A stretch of 64,000 nt of DNA from Bradyrhizobium valentinum (GTDB lineage: Bacteria; Pseudomonadota; Alphaproteobacteria; Rhizobiales; Xanthobacteraceae): positions 340 through 64,339 of the forward strand of contig NZ_LLXX01000221.1 in the NCBI RefSeq assembly GCF_001440405.1, written 5' to 3'. A model generated the notes under the pieces. The model saw only the letters and a program-made list of their open reading frames with translations, did not search any database and was not told the origin of the DNA. Positions 1 through 8,076 of the stretch are shown here, piece by piece. Within the stretch, counting starts at the first letter, position 1. The number at the start of each line of letters is the position of its first letter. Position numbers and translations under genes: made by a program.

Positions 1-524
1 TGGCAGAAGCGCAATTCGCGCTGGGCGCCAAGGGCAGCGTGCTGGCGTCGTTCCTTAAGGCGGCGATGCGCGAAGCGCGGCTGTCGGCGGGCATCTCAAG
101 CGACGCCGGCATCAAGGAGCGCGCCGCATCGAGCTTTGCGGAAATCGTGCGCGCCGAGGCGCGACGGATCCGGCTCGGCATGGGCCTGTTGGCAACCATC
201 GGCGCGACGTCGCCCTTCGTCGGACTGTTCGGCACGGTCTGGGGCATCATGAACAGCTTCATCGGCATTTCGAAATCGCAGACCACGAATCTCGCGGTGG
301 TAGCGCCCGGTATCGCCGAGGCGCTGCTCGCGACCGCTATCGGTCTCGTCGCGGCGATCCCCGCCGTTATCATCTACAATCACTTCGCGCGCGTGACCAA
401 GGGCTATCTGGAGCTGGTCAGCCGTGCCTCGGGCGCCGCAGGGCGGCTCTTGTCGCGCGACCTCGACCGTACCCATGTCAGTTCACACGGCGGCCCGCAT
501 TCGCGCGCGGCGGCAGCGGAGTAG
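1..524 (+). CDS. exbB: ExbB-type proton channel subunit, 5' end outside window
   Basis: MotA/TolQ/ExbB family inner-membrane protein that, with ExbD, couples the proton gradient to TonB for outer-membrane uptake. The reading frame is open from base 3, so the N-terminus lies upstream; 173 residues are visible. They include the conserved cytoplasmic-to-membrane segment with [20 protein letters not shown], followed by a second hydrophobic stretch around [19 protein letters not shown], both hallmarks of the family. A GTG at base 39 is internal and is not a credible start. The stop lies 3 bases before exbD, and tonB follows, giving the usual exbB-exbD-tonB order. A TolQ paralogue is less likely because the third gene is TonB-like rather than TolA. 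Confidence 0.92.
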   Translation, partial: AEAQFALGAKGSVLASFLKAAMREARLSAGISSDAGIKERAASSFAEIVRAEARRIRLGMGLLATIGATSPFVGLFGTVWGIMNSFIGISKSQTTNLAVVAPGIAEALLATAIGLVAAIPAVIIYNHFARVTKGYLELVSRASGAAGRLLSRDLDRTHVSSHGGPHSRAAAAE

Positions 525-527
525 GCG

Positions 528-995
528 ATGGGCGCGTCGATCGCAGAACACGACCACGATGACGACAGCGATTTCGCGGAATCGCACGAGATCAATGTCA
601 CGCCGTTCATCGACGTCATCCTCGTTCTCCTGATCATCTTCATGGTGGCGGCGCCGCTCTCGACCGTCGACCTGCCGATCGATTTGCCGACGTCGACCGC
701 AACCCCGCAGAAGAAGCCGGACAAGCCCACTTACGTGAGCATTAAGCCGGATCTCTCGGTTGCGATCGGGGAGGACATGGTCAAGCGCGTCGATCTGGTA
801 CGCTCGCTCGATGCGATGCCGGACGCCAGCAAGGAGCGTTACATCTTCTTGCGTGCCGACCGCGCCGTACCCTATGGCGAGTTGATGAACGTGCTCGAAA
901 TCCTGCGCGCCGGCGGCTATTCCAAACTCAAGCTGGTTGCGCTCGAAGGCGTTCCCGAAGCAGCGGCGGCGCAAGCTGCGCCGGCAAAACCTTGA
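528..995 (+). CDS. exbD: ExbD biopolymer transport protein
   Basis: ExbD subunit of the TonB energy-transducing complex, 155 residues, which is close to the family norm. It has a short charged cytoplasmic N-terminus, one transmembrane helix (residues about 25-45, INVTPFIDVILVLLIIFMVA) carrying the conserved membrane aspartate in FIDV, and a periplasmic domain with the PYGELMNVLEILRAGGY signature of the family. It begins 3 bases after the exbB stop and overlaps the tonB start, which indicates translational coupling. The alanine-rich tail (EAAAAQAAPAKP) is unremarkable. Confidence 0.95.
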   Translation: MGASIAEHDHDDDSDFAESHEINVTPFIDVILVLLIIFMVAAPLSTVDLPIDLPTSTATPQKKPDKPTYVSIKPDLSVAIGEDMVKRVDLVRSLDAMPDASKERYIFLRADRAVPYGELMNVLEILRAGGYSKLKLVALEGVPEAAAAQAAPAKP

Positions 996-1783
996 CCGGT
1001 CTCGACGAGCAAAAGCCATCCCGGCGGCTCTGGATTTCGGCCGCGGTGATTGCGCTCGCGCTTCACATCGGCGGGGCAGCGCTGGCGATTGCGCATTTGC
1101 AGACCGAGGAAGCCGATGACGCCCTCGGCGCGACGGCGATCGAGGTCGGGCTCGAAATGGCCGCGGTGCGCCGCGAGGTGACCGACCTGCCGCCAGGGCC
1201 GGACACCGATGCTGCCGCGCACTCGCCGCCGCTTCCTGAGCAGAATGCGGAGGCGAAGGAAACCGATCTCCCGCAGGACAAGCCGACCGAGCCCGAAGAG
1301 GCCGATCGGGTGGTGACGGAGACCGAATCCAAGAAACCGAAAGAGGACGACCCGAAGATCGCGGCGGTGCAAACGCAGGCGTCCCCCGAGTCGGTCGCCT
1401 CGGAGGCGACCGCAACGCCGAGTTCGGAGGACATTCCGGAAGGACAGCGTTCCGTCGCGCCGGTGATCGGCACCGGCGAGAGCGCACGACGCGTGCGCGC
1501 GACCTGGCAGAAGGAACTGGTCGCGCATCTCGACAAGCACAAGCGCTACCCGAAGGAGCGGCAGCAGAAATCCGCCGAGATCCAGATTCGCTTCACGCTC
1601 GACCGCATGGGCCACGTGCTCTCGACCGATATCGAAAAGGGCTCGGGCGATCCGGCCTTCGACGAGGCAGCGCTGGCGATGGTGCGGCGCTCCGATCCGG
1701 TGCCGATGCCGCCACCTGTGATCGCCGACGAAGGCCTGACCTTCACCCTGCCGGTGATCTTCCGCGTCAAGACCAAGAGCTGA
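992..1783 (+). CDS. tonB: TonB family energy transducer
   Basis: TonB links the ExbB-ExbD motor to TonB-dependent outer-membrane receptors. The 263 residues show an N-terminal transmembrane anchor (about 10-30, LWISAAVIALALHIGGAALA, with the conserved membrane histidine), a long acidic Pro/Glu/Lys-rich spacer across the periplasm (about 60-150), and a C-terminal TonB domain (about 170-260) containing FTLDRMGHVLSTDIEKGSG and PVPMPPP. The start is a TTG that shares bases with the exbD TGA stop, so translation is probably coupled. The receptor or ligand cannot be told from this window; iron or haem is usual. Confidence 0.9.
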   Translation: MTGLDEQKPSRRLWISAAVIALALHIGGAALAIAHLQTEEADDALGATAIEVGLEMAAVRREVTDLPPGPDTDAAAHSPPLPEQNAEAKETDLPQDKPTEPEEADRVVTETESKKPKEDDPKIAAVQTQASPESVASEATATPSSEDIPEGQRSVAPVIGTGESARRVRATWQKELVAHLDKHKRYPKERQQKSAEIQIRFTLDRMGHVLSTDIEKGSGDPAFDEAALAMVRRSDPVPMPPPVIADEGLTFTLPVIFRVKTKS

Positions 1784-1800
1784 CGCCTCGCATTCACGCT

Positions 1801-1905
1801 ATAGCGTTTTCGAGCGAAGTGGACGCCGGTTCGCGTGAAGAAAACGCGTCAAAACAAGAATCTAGAGCTTCGGTTCTGACGCAGTCAGAAACGAAGCTCT
1901 AGATC
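1801..1905. repeat. Dispersed repeat element A, copy 1, with hairpin
   Basis: This intergenic element opens with ATAGCGTTTTCGAGCGAAGT and contains facing GCGTTTTC and GAAAACGC arms, then a second hairpin. A second copy of the same element lies at 50142-50230. It fills the gap between the convergent tonB and aldehyde dehydrogenase genes. The similarity between the two copies is seen directly; that the family is dispersed genome-wide is inferred from knowledge of Bradyrhizobium-type genomes. Confidence 0.85.
1861..1903. terminator. Strong bidirectional hairpin between convergent genes
   Basis: Two 20-base arms (TCTAGAGCTTCGGTTCTGAC and its near-exact reverse complement, one mismatch) surround a 3-base GCA loop. 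The stem lies between tonB (+) and the aldehyde dehydrogenase (-), where a two-way terminator would be useful. There is no T-run, so factor-independent termination is not certain; it may simply be the inverted-repeat part of element A. Confidence 0.55.
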
Positions 1906-3350
1906 GGATAATGCTGCGGCCCGGTCTCGATCGTAATCCAGCGCAATTCCGTGAAGTCGGCAATGCCGGCCTTGCCGCCGAAGCGGCCATAGCCCGACGC
2001 CTTGACGCCGCCGAACGGCATCTGCGCCTCGTCGTGAACGGTGGGGCCGTTGACATGGCAAATGCCGGAATCGATGCGCTTGGCGACCTCGAAAGCGCGG
2101 GCAATGTCGCGGCCGAACACGGCCGCGGACAGTCCGTACTCGGTGTCATTGGCGACGCGCACGGCTTCGTCCGCGCCGTTGACGCGCACGACGCAGACCA
2201 CCGGACCGAACGACTCCTCACCATAGATGCGCATCGACGAATTGACGCCGTCGATCACGGTCGCCGACATCAGCGTACCTTCGCTGCGTCCCCCCGCAAC
2301 CACCTTGGCGCCCTTGCTGACGGCGTCGTTGATCAGGGCCTGGATGCGCGCCGCGGCATCGGTGCCGATCAGCGATCCCAGCGGCGCATTGCCCTTGCGG
2401 GGATCACCGGCGACCAGCGATCCCGCTTTCGCCGCGAGCTTGGTCACGAATGCGTCGGCGATCTTTTCGTCGACGACGAGGCGCTCGGTCGACATGCAGA
2501 TCTGGCCCTGGTTCATGAAGGCGCCGAACGCCGCAGCGGCCACCGCGGCGTCGATATCGGCATCGTCGAGCACGATCATCGGCGCCTTGCCGCCGAGTTC
2601 GAGCAGCGCCGGCTTGAGATATTTGGCCGCGACCTGAGCAATGATGCGACCTACCCGCGTCGAGCCGGTGAAATTGACCCGGCGCACGGCGGGATGGCCG
2701 ATCAGCATCTCGATTAGCGCCGGCGCATCTTCCGGCGCGTTGGTGATGACGTTGAGGACGCCCGGCGGCAGGCCGGCGTCGCGCAGGCATTCGGCGATCA
2801 GCCGGTGGGTGCCCGGGCAGATTTCGGACGCCTTCAGCACGACGGTATTGCCGCAGGCGAGCGGCAGCGCGATGGCGCGCACGCCGAGAATGACCGGCGC
2901 GTTCCACGGCGCCATGCTCAGGACCACCCCTGCGGGCTGGCGCACCGCCATCGCGATGCAGCCGGGCTTGTCCGAGGGGATGACCTCGCCGGAAATCTGC
3001 GTGGTCATGGCGGCCGCCTCGCGCAGCATACCGGCGGCGAGGTGGACGTTGAAGCCGGCCCAACCCGCGGTCGCCCCGGTCTCCGCCGCCATCAGCTCGA
3101 CAAATTGGGCCGCCTTCGACGCCAGAAGATCGGCGGCTTTCAGCAGGATCGCGCGCCGGGCATTCGGGCCGGTGGCGGACCATGCGGGGAAGGCGGCGGC
3201 GGCGGTGTCGGCCGCGCGCTTCGCATCCGCGATCTGGGCTGCCGCGGCGCGGCTTGCGACGTCACCCGTGACGGGGTTGAGGCGATCGAATGTTTCGCCG
3301 TTCGACGCCGGGACATCCTTGCTCTCGAGCAGCAGCGAGATTTCGTACAT
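1899..3350 (-). CDS. NAD(P)-dependent aromatic aldehyde dehydrogenase (salicylaldehyde/vanillin type)
   Basis: This 483-residue enzyme oxidises an aldehyde to its acid with NAD(P)+. The ALDH core is complete: LELGGK carries the general-base glutamate and MNQGQICMSTER the nucleophilic cysteine. The C-terminal run CHVNGPTVHDEAQMPFGG is typical of salicylaldehyde and vanillin dehydrogenases (NahF/Vdh group), so an aromatic aldehyde is the best guess. It is the last gene of a six-gene minus-strand unit behind a branched-chain-type ABC importer, 23 bases after livF. This suggests that the imported compound, or something derived from it, is its substrate. The exact substrate is not determinable from sequence. 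Confidence 0.85.
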   Translation of the reverse strand: MYEISLLLESKDVPASNGETFDRLNPVTGDVASRAAAAQIADAKRAADTAAAAFPAWSATGPNARRAILLKAADLLASKAAQFVELMAAETGATAGWAGFNVHLAAGMLREAAAMTTQISGEVIPSDKPGCIAMAVRQPAGVVLSMAPWNAPVILGVRAIALPLACGNTVVLKASEICPGTHRLIAECLRDAGLPPGVLNVITNAPEDAPALIEMLIGHPAVRRVNFTGSTRVGRIIAQVAAKYLKPALLELGGKAPMIVLDDADIDAAVAAAAFGAFMNQGQICMSTERLVVDEKIADAFVTKLAAKAGSLVAGDPRKGNAPLGSLIGTDAAARIQALINDAVSKGAKVVAGGRSEGTLMSATVIDGVNSSMRIYGEESFGPVVCVVRVNGADEAVRVANDTEYGLSAAVFGRDIARAFEVAKRIDSGICHVNGPTVHDEAQMPFGGVKASGYGRFGGKAGIADFTELRWITIETGPQHYPI

Positions 3351-3373
3351 GGCCTTCTCCTTGGGCGGTAGCG

Positions 3374-4108
3374 TTACGGTGATGGTGCGGCGGACGGCGG
3401 CGCGCCGCCGAGATAGGCGCGTTGGACGGCGGGATCGGACTTCAGATGATCGGCGGTGCCGTGGCCGACGATGACGCCGTTTTCCAGCACATAGCCGCGG
3501 TCGGCGATCCGCAGGCTCTCCTGCGCGTTCTGCTCGACCAGCAGCAATCCGACACCTGCTTCGCGCACCCGCCGCAGCGTGGCGAACAGCTCCTGCACCA
3601 TGGCAGGCGAGAGCCCGAGCGACGGCTCATCGAGCAGCAGGATATCCGGATTGGACATCAGCGCGCGGCCGATGGCGAGCATCTGCTGTTCGCCGCCGCT
3701 CATGGTGCGGGCGATCTGGGCGGCGCGTTCGCGCAGGCGCGGAAACAGTTCGAGCACTTGCTCGCGCCGGGCAGTTTCGCCGTCGCGGGCGCGCTTCGGA
3801 TTGGCGCCGAGCAGGAGATTTTCCTTCACCGAGAGGTCACCGAAGATGCCGCGGCCCTCGGGCACCAGCGCCAGCCCGCATTCGACGATGTCGTGCGCGG
3901 CAAGCGCCGAGATATCGCGGCCGCCGAGGCGCACCTGCTTGCCCGGAAGCGTACGCACGACGCCGGCGATGGCCTTTAGCAGCGAGGTCTTGCCGGCGCC
4001 ATTGGCGCCGAGGATGGTTACGATCTCGCCGCGTCCGACATCGAGGGCGACACCGTCGAGCGCGCGGTGGAGGCCATAGGCCAGGCTGAGATTGGCGACC
4101 TCAAGCAT
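3374..4108 (-). CDS. livF: Branched-chain-type ABC transporter ATPase, LivF-like
   Basis: Second ATPase of a HAAT-type (branched-chain amino acid/amide/aromatic acid) importer. The 244 residues contain Walker A GANGAGKTS, signature MSGGEQQMLAIGRAL and Walker B ILLLDEPSLGLSP. The start was placed at the ATG (MLEVANLSLAYG) that overlaps the livG stop by 8 bases. An upstream in-frame ATG would add 14 residues with no family match. Translational coupling with livG is likely. HAAT systems in rhizobia and Rhodopseudomonas often carry aromatic or dicarboxylic acids, which fits the aldehyde dehydrogenase that follows. Confidence 0.9.
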   Translation of the reverse strand: MLEVANLSLAYGLHRALDGVALDVGRGEIVTILGANGAGKTSLLKAIAGVVRTLPGKQVRLGGRDISALAAHDIVECGLALVPEGRGIFGDLSVKENLLLGANPKRARDGETARREQVLELFPRLRERAAQIARTMSGGEQQMLAIGRALMSNPDILLLDEPSLGLSPAMVQELFATLRRVREAGVGLLLVEQNAQESLRIADRGYVLENGVIVGHGTADHLKSDPAVQRAYLGGAPPSAAPSP

Positions 4109-4850
4109 CGGCGGCCACTCCGCCGAGATAGGCCTTGACGACCGCCGCATCGCTCAGCACGTCCGCAGTCGCGCCCTCGGCAATCTTGCGGCCGCTGCTC
4201 ATGACGATGCAGCGGTCGCAAAGTGCGCGAACCGCGCTCATCACATGCTCGACCAGCACGATGGTGATCCCGTCCGCCTTCAACGATCGGATCAGCTCGA
4301 TGCCGACCGTAAGCTCGGATGGATTGAGCCCGGCGAGCCATTCGTCGAGCAGCAGCAACCGCGGCTTCGCGGCAAGGGCGCGGGCAAGCTCCAGGCGCTT
4401 GCGGTCGATATAGGTGAGGTCGGCTGCCGGCCGCCGGTCGTGCCCGGCAAGGCCGACGCGGTCGAGGAGGGCGTCGATCCGGACCTCGGCCTCGGCGGCG
4501 GGCACATGCGGCTTCTGGAACGCCAGCCCCGCCTTGATGTTCTCGCGGCAGTCCATGCCGTCTAGCACGCGGACGAGCTGGAATGTCCGCGCCAATCCGA
4601 GCCGGGCGATCCGGTACGAGGCGAGGCCGGCGATGTTCTGGCCCATCAGGCGGATGGTGCCTGCGTCGGAACGCAGCACGCCCGATATCAGATTGAGCGC
4701 CGTCGTCTTGCCCGACCCGTTGGGCCCGAGCAGGCCCATGATCTCGCCTTGCCCGACGGCAAAGCCGAGATCATTGACCGCGACCAGCCCACCGAAGGCG
4801 CGCCGCAGGCCTTCGACTTCGAGAACCCGCGTTGCGGTGTCCTGGCTCAT
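4101..4850 (-). CDS. livG: Branched-chain-type ABC transporter ATPase, LivG-like
   Basis: First ATPase of the same importer, 249 residues, with Walker A GPNGSGKTT and the LivG-type long Q-loop region. Two positions are unusual: the ABC signature reads LTYIDRKRLELARAL rather than a form close to LSGGQ, and Walker B reads LLLLDEWLAGLNP, with Trp after the catalytic Glu where Pro is usual. Both lie in otherwise conserved context, so the protein is probably functional. The start ATG overlaps the livM TGA by 4 bases (ATGA). The frame stays open upstream through livM, but that part is antisense-like noise. Confidence 0.9.
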   Translation of the reverse strand: MSQDTATRVLEVEGLRRAFGGLVAVNDLGFAVGQGEIMGLLGPNGSGKTTALNLISGVLRSDAGTIRLMGQNIAGLASYRIARLGLARTFQLVRVLDGMDCRENIKAGLAFQKPHVPAAEAEVRIDALLDRVGLAGHDRRPAADLTYIDRKRLELARALAAKPRLLLLDEWLAGLNPSELTVGIELIRSLKADGITIVLVEHVMSAVRALCDRCIVMSSGRKIAEGATADVLSDAAVVKAYLGGVAADA

Positions 4851-5791
4851 GCGGCCACCCGCTCCGTGGTTTTGCCGCCCGGCGTCGTCGACAGCTTCTC
4901 GAACAGTCCCGCGACGCCCCGCGGCAGCATGTAGACGATCAGCAGGAAGATGCAGCCGAGGATGATCGTGAACGTGTTCGGAAAACGCGCGCTCAGGAGT
5001 TCGAACAGTAGCGTCAGCGGCACGGCGCCAAGTACCGGCCCCCACAACCGGTGCGCGCCGCCGAGCAGCGCCATGATCAGCACCTGAAACGAGATCATCG
5101 AATTGAAGGCGATCGACGGCTCGATATAGGTCCAGCGCGGCGCCATGATTGCGCCGACCAGCGTCATGACCGTGGCGCTGATCGTGAACAGCGCGACCTT
5201 GGCGAAGGTGGTATTGATCCCGCAATGCGTTGCGACGGTCTCGTCCTCGCCGATCACCCGCAGCGCAAAGCCGAGGCGCGAGCGCGCGATCAGCCAGCCC
5301 AGCAGGAACACGGCGGCCGTGAGCCCCAGCAATTGCCAGTAAATATCGGCCTGGGTGATGTCGACGAAGACATAGCGTCCAAGCACGCGCGATTTGTTGA
5401 CTTCGAACCACACCACAAGCTGGCGTATCAGTTCGGTCAGCCCGAACGTGAAGATGACGAAATAGACGCCGCTCAGACGCAGCGTCGAGAGCCCAACAAT
5501 GGCAGCCACGATGGCGCCGAGCGCCGCTGCGATCAGCAGCACCAGCGGCCAAGGCAATATTTCGCCGAGCACAGCGACGGTATAGGCGCCGACGCCGAAG
5601 AACGCCGTTGTTGCCAGCGACACGTAGCGCGTCGGGCCTGAGAACATGCCCCAGGCCGTCGCGAGCACGGTATATTGCAGAAGGCTGATGGCAAGCGCGA
5701 GGTAGTAGGCGTTGCCAAGGCGCGGCACAAAGGCCAGCAGGACAAGGGCTGCGAGCGCGCCGACGCCGAGGCCTGCGGTTTTCGCGCTCAT
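4847..5791 (-). CDS. livM: Branched-chain-type ABC transporter permease, LivM-like
   Basis: Membrane permease of the importer, 314 residues, mostly hydrophobic with about eight to ten predicted transmembrane spans. The family signature region is visible (FGVGAYTVAVLGE near the N-terminus and GEDETVATHCGINTTFAK in the conserved cytoplasmic loop). It starts within a 4-base ATGA overlap with the livH stop and ends in a 4-base overlap with livG. It pairs with LivH to form the channel. Confidence 0.9.
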   Translation of the reverse strand: MSAKTAGLGVGALAALVLLAFVPRLGNAYYLALAISLLQYTVLATAWGMFSGPTRYVSLATTAFFGVGAYTVAVLGEILPWPLVLLIAAALGAIVAAIVGLSTLRLSGVYFVIFTFGLTELIRQLVVWFEVNKSRVLGRYVFVDITQADIYWQLLGLTAAVFLLGWLIARSRLGFALRVIGEDETVATHCGINTTFAKVALFTISATVMTLVGAIMAPRWTYIEPSIAFNSMISFQVLIMALLGGAHRLWGPVLGAVPLTLLFELLSARFPNTFTIILGCIFLLIVYMLPRGVAGLFEKLSTTPGGKTTERVAA

Positions 5792-6657
5792 CGCGTAGCC
5801 CTGCCAAACAGGCCGGCCGGCTTCACCAGCAGCACGGCGAGGAACAGGGCGAAGTTGACGGCAAGGGTGAGGCCGGGATCGACATAGGAGGCAACCAGTG
5901 CCTCGCTCAGACCCAGCGCCAGCCCTGCGACCAGACAGCCCAGCATGTTGCCGACGCCGCCCATCACGACGACGATCAACGCCTTCATCGTGAAGACCAC
6001 GCCGGATGATGCGCTGAAGGTTAGGAATGTGCTGATCAGCACACCTGCCGCGGCCGCCAGCGCGCCGCCCAATGCAAAGGTTAGGGCGGAAGCTTGCGGC
6101 ACGTTGATCGCGACAAGCTGGGCGGCAAAGGGATCGACCGCGACCGCGCGTACCGCGGTGCCGGCGCGGGTGCGCGTCAGGGCCAGATAGAGCGCGAGGC
6201 CAAGCAGGATGGTGATGCCGAGCGCGGCGAGGCGGTTGGCCGCGACGGTCTCGCCGACAAACTGCACCGGGAAGGCGAGGAAGGAATAGCTGTAATAGGC
6301 TCCGCCGAACAGCGCGAGCATCGAGCCCTGAATAACGAAGGTGAGCCCGAAGGTCGCGAGAATGCTGTCGACCTCGAGCGCATCGCGGTTCGGCGCGCGG
6401 CGCACCAGCGGCGTCAGCAGCAACTTATAGATCGCAAAGTTCAGCACGAAGGCGAGGGGGACGACCACCGCCAGTCCGACAAACGGACTGATCGCCCAGC
6501 CCGTGAACAGCCAATGCGATGCAAAGGCGGCGGCGATCAGAAACTCGCCGTAGGAGAGGTTCATGATGCGCGCAACGCCGTACTGGAGCGTAAGCCCCAT
6601 GGCGATGAGCGCATACATGCCGCCCAGCATCAGGCCGGTCAGAATGGCGATCGTCAT
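5788..6657 (-). CDS. livH: Branched-chain-type ABC transporter permease, LivH-like
   Basis: The other channel subunit, 289 residues. It opens with MTIAILTGLMLGGMYALIAM and the LQYGVARIMNLSYGEF motif that is characteristic of LivH, and it also carries the cytoplasmic coupling region around RAVAVDPFAAQLVAINV. It is preceded by the periplasmic binding protein gene, 27 bases away, and overlaps livM by 4 bases. The order binding protein-livH-livM-livG-livF is the classical one. Confidence 0.92.
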   Translation of the reverse strand: MTIAILTGLMLGGMYALIAMGLTLQYGVARIMNLSYGEFLIAAAFASHWLFTGWAISPFVGLAVVVPLAFVLNFAIYKLLLTPLVRRAPNRDALEVDSILATFGLTFVIQGSMLALFGGAYYSYSFLAFPVQFVGETVAANRLAALGITILLGLALYLALTRTRAGTAVRAVAVDPFAAQLVAINVPQASALTFALGGALAAAAGVLISTFLTFSASSGVVFTMKALIVVVMGGVGNMLGCLVAGLALGLSEALVASYVDPGLTLAVNFALFLAVLLVKPAGLFGRATR

Positions 6658-6684
6658 GACTGGACCGGCCGTATTGGTTCGAGG

Positions 6685-7908
6685 TTACGGAGCCATCCAC
6701 GCCGGCTTCGGCACGATCGCGGCGCGCGCACCTTCGTTCTTTGCCGGAGCGATGCCGTAGAACTCGCCATCCTGCCACTGGCCGACCCACCAGTAGCGCG
6801 TCGGCATGTTGTTCTCGAGCTTGACCTTGCCGATCACGGTTTCGAACGTGCCCGTCTGCAGATCCTTGATCACGGCGGCACGGTCGATCTTGCCGACGCG
6901 CTCGATCGCCTGCTGCAGCATCTGCAGGCTGGCGTAGGTGACCGCGCTCGCCCAGCGGTCCGGCTCGGCGCCGTTGGCGGAGGCCTTGTGGCGGGCGAGA
7001 TAGTCCTTGATTGCCGGGCTGTCGCCGCTCCAGCCGCCGATGCCCATGACGCCTTCGGTATTCTTGCCGAACTTCTGGCGATAGAGCGGGAACGCGGTGC
7101 CGACGCCGGTATAAAACACCTTCGGATTGAGCCCGGCGATACGCGACTGCTCGGTCAGCGCCAGCGTATCCGGCGGATAGCTGAAGGCGATGAAGACATC
7201 CGGATTGAGCGCCTTCACCTCGTTGATGATAGGGGCGAGATCCTGGGTGCCGATCGGATAGCTCTTGTCGTAGGCGAGCTTGAATTTTGCGTTGGTGAGC
7301 GCCGGCCGCGCTGCGGTCGACAGGTCGATGCCAAAGCCGTCGGCAATGCTCACCATCGCCACGGTGTCGCCGATCTTCTTTTCGTCGCGGAGTTTGGAAA
7401 GCAGTTCGACGAGTGTTCTGGCGGCATCCCCGCTGGTGCCGAGCATCCAGAAACTGTTGGGCCAGCGTTTGGCGAGTTCGGGCGCGCGGTCGGTCACGGC
7501 AGTCGCGGCGATATGCGGATAGCCTTCCCGGTTGAGCGTCGGGCCGACCGCGAGATTGAGACCGGTGCCCCATGGCGGCAAGATGAAATCGACCTTGTCC
7601 TGGTTGATCAGCCGCTCGAGCGCGCGCACGGCCTCTTCGGCGTTGGAGCGGTCGTCATACTGCACGACCTCGATCGGGACGCGCTTGTCGCCGAGCTTGA
7701 TGCCACCAGCGGCGTTCACCTCCTTCACCCACAATTCGTAGTTGGGGATCGTGGTGACAGCGGCGCCGCCGGTATTGGGCCCGGTGCGCGAAATCGCATA
7801 GCCGATCTTGATCGAGGTCTGCGCTTCGGCGATGGCGGTCAGGCCGAGGGTGGCGGCGCAGGTGGCGGCCGCGAACAGGGCGGCGCGCCGCGTCAGAAAT
7901 GTCGTCAT
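6685..7908 (-). CDS. Periplasmic substrate-binding protein of Liv/HAAT importer
   Basis: Peripla_BP_6-type binding protein of 407 residues that captures the ligand for the LivHMGF importer. The start was set at the ATG preceded by GGGAGGAGAAC, a strong ribosome-binding site; an upstream in-frame ATG would add 11 residues ahead of the signal peptide. The N-terminus reads MTTFLTRRAALFAAATCAA then AEA, a signal peptide with a twin-arginine (TRRAAL), so Tat export is possible. The mature part begins with IKIGYAISRTGPNTGG, typical of aromatic or short-chain acid binders as well as amino acid binders. First gene of the operon; the ligand is unknown. Confidence 0.88.
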   Translation of the reverse strand: MTTFLTRRAALFAAATCAATLGLTAIAEAQTSIKIGYAISRTGPNTGGAAVTTIPNYELWVKEVNAAGGIKLGDKRVPIEVVQYDDRSNAEEAVRALERLINQDKVDFILPPWGTGLNLAVGPTLNREGYPHIAATAVTDRAPELAKRWPNSFWMLGTSGDAARTLVELLSKLRDEKKIGDTVAMVSIADGFGIDLSTAARPALTNAKFKLAYDKSYPIGTQDLAPIINEVKALNPDVFIAFSYPPDTLALTEQSRIAGLNPKVFYTGVGTAFPLYRQKFGKNTEGVMGIGGWSGDSPAIKDYLARHKASANGAEPDRWASAVTYASLQMLQQAIERVGKIDRAAVIKDLQTGTFETVIGKVKLENNMPTRYWWVGQWQDGEFYGIAPAKNEGARAAIVPKPAWMAP

Positions 7909-8076
7909 GTTCTCCTCCCGGGGATGCTTCGGTGGCGCCATTGGCTGGCGCTCTGATCGCCCTGACGTTAGGGGAGGTCCTGGGAGGCTTGGAATTGGAC
8001 GAAACCGGGGAAAGATTGTACTTTTCTGGCAAAGGCCCCGGTTTACTGGCGGCGGATTGTCTCAGGAGGCGGGGTC

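Noticed and set aside
4851-5807. Upstream extension of livG through the whole livM gene as one large protein
   Set aside because: The extension is out of frame with livM and has no family match. LivG has its own ATG overlapping the livM stop.
6094-7956. 620-codon open frame antisense to livH and the binding protein gene
   Set aside because: Same reason: shadow of two well-supported genes, with no ribosome-binding site and low-complexity composition.
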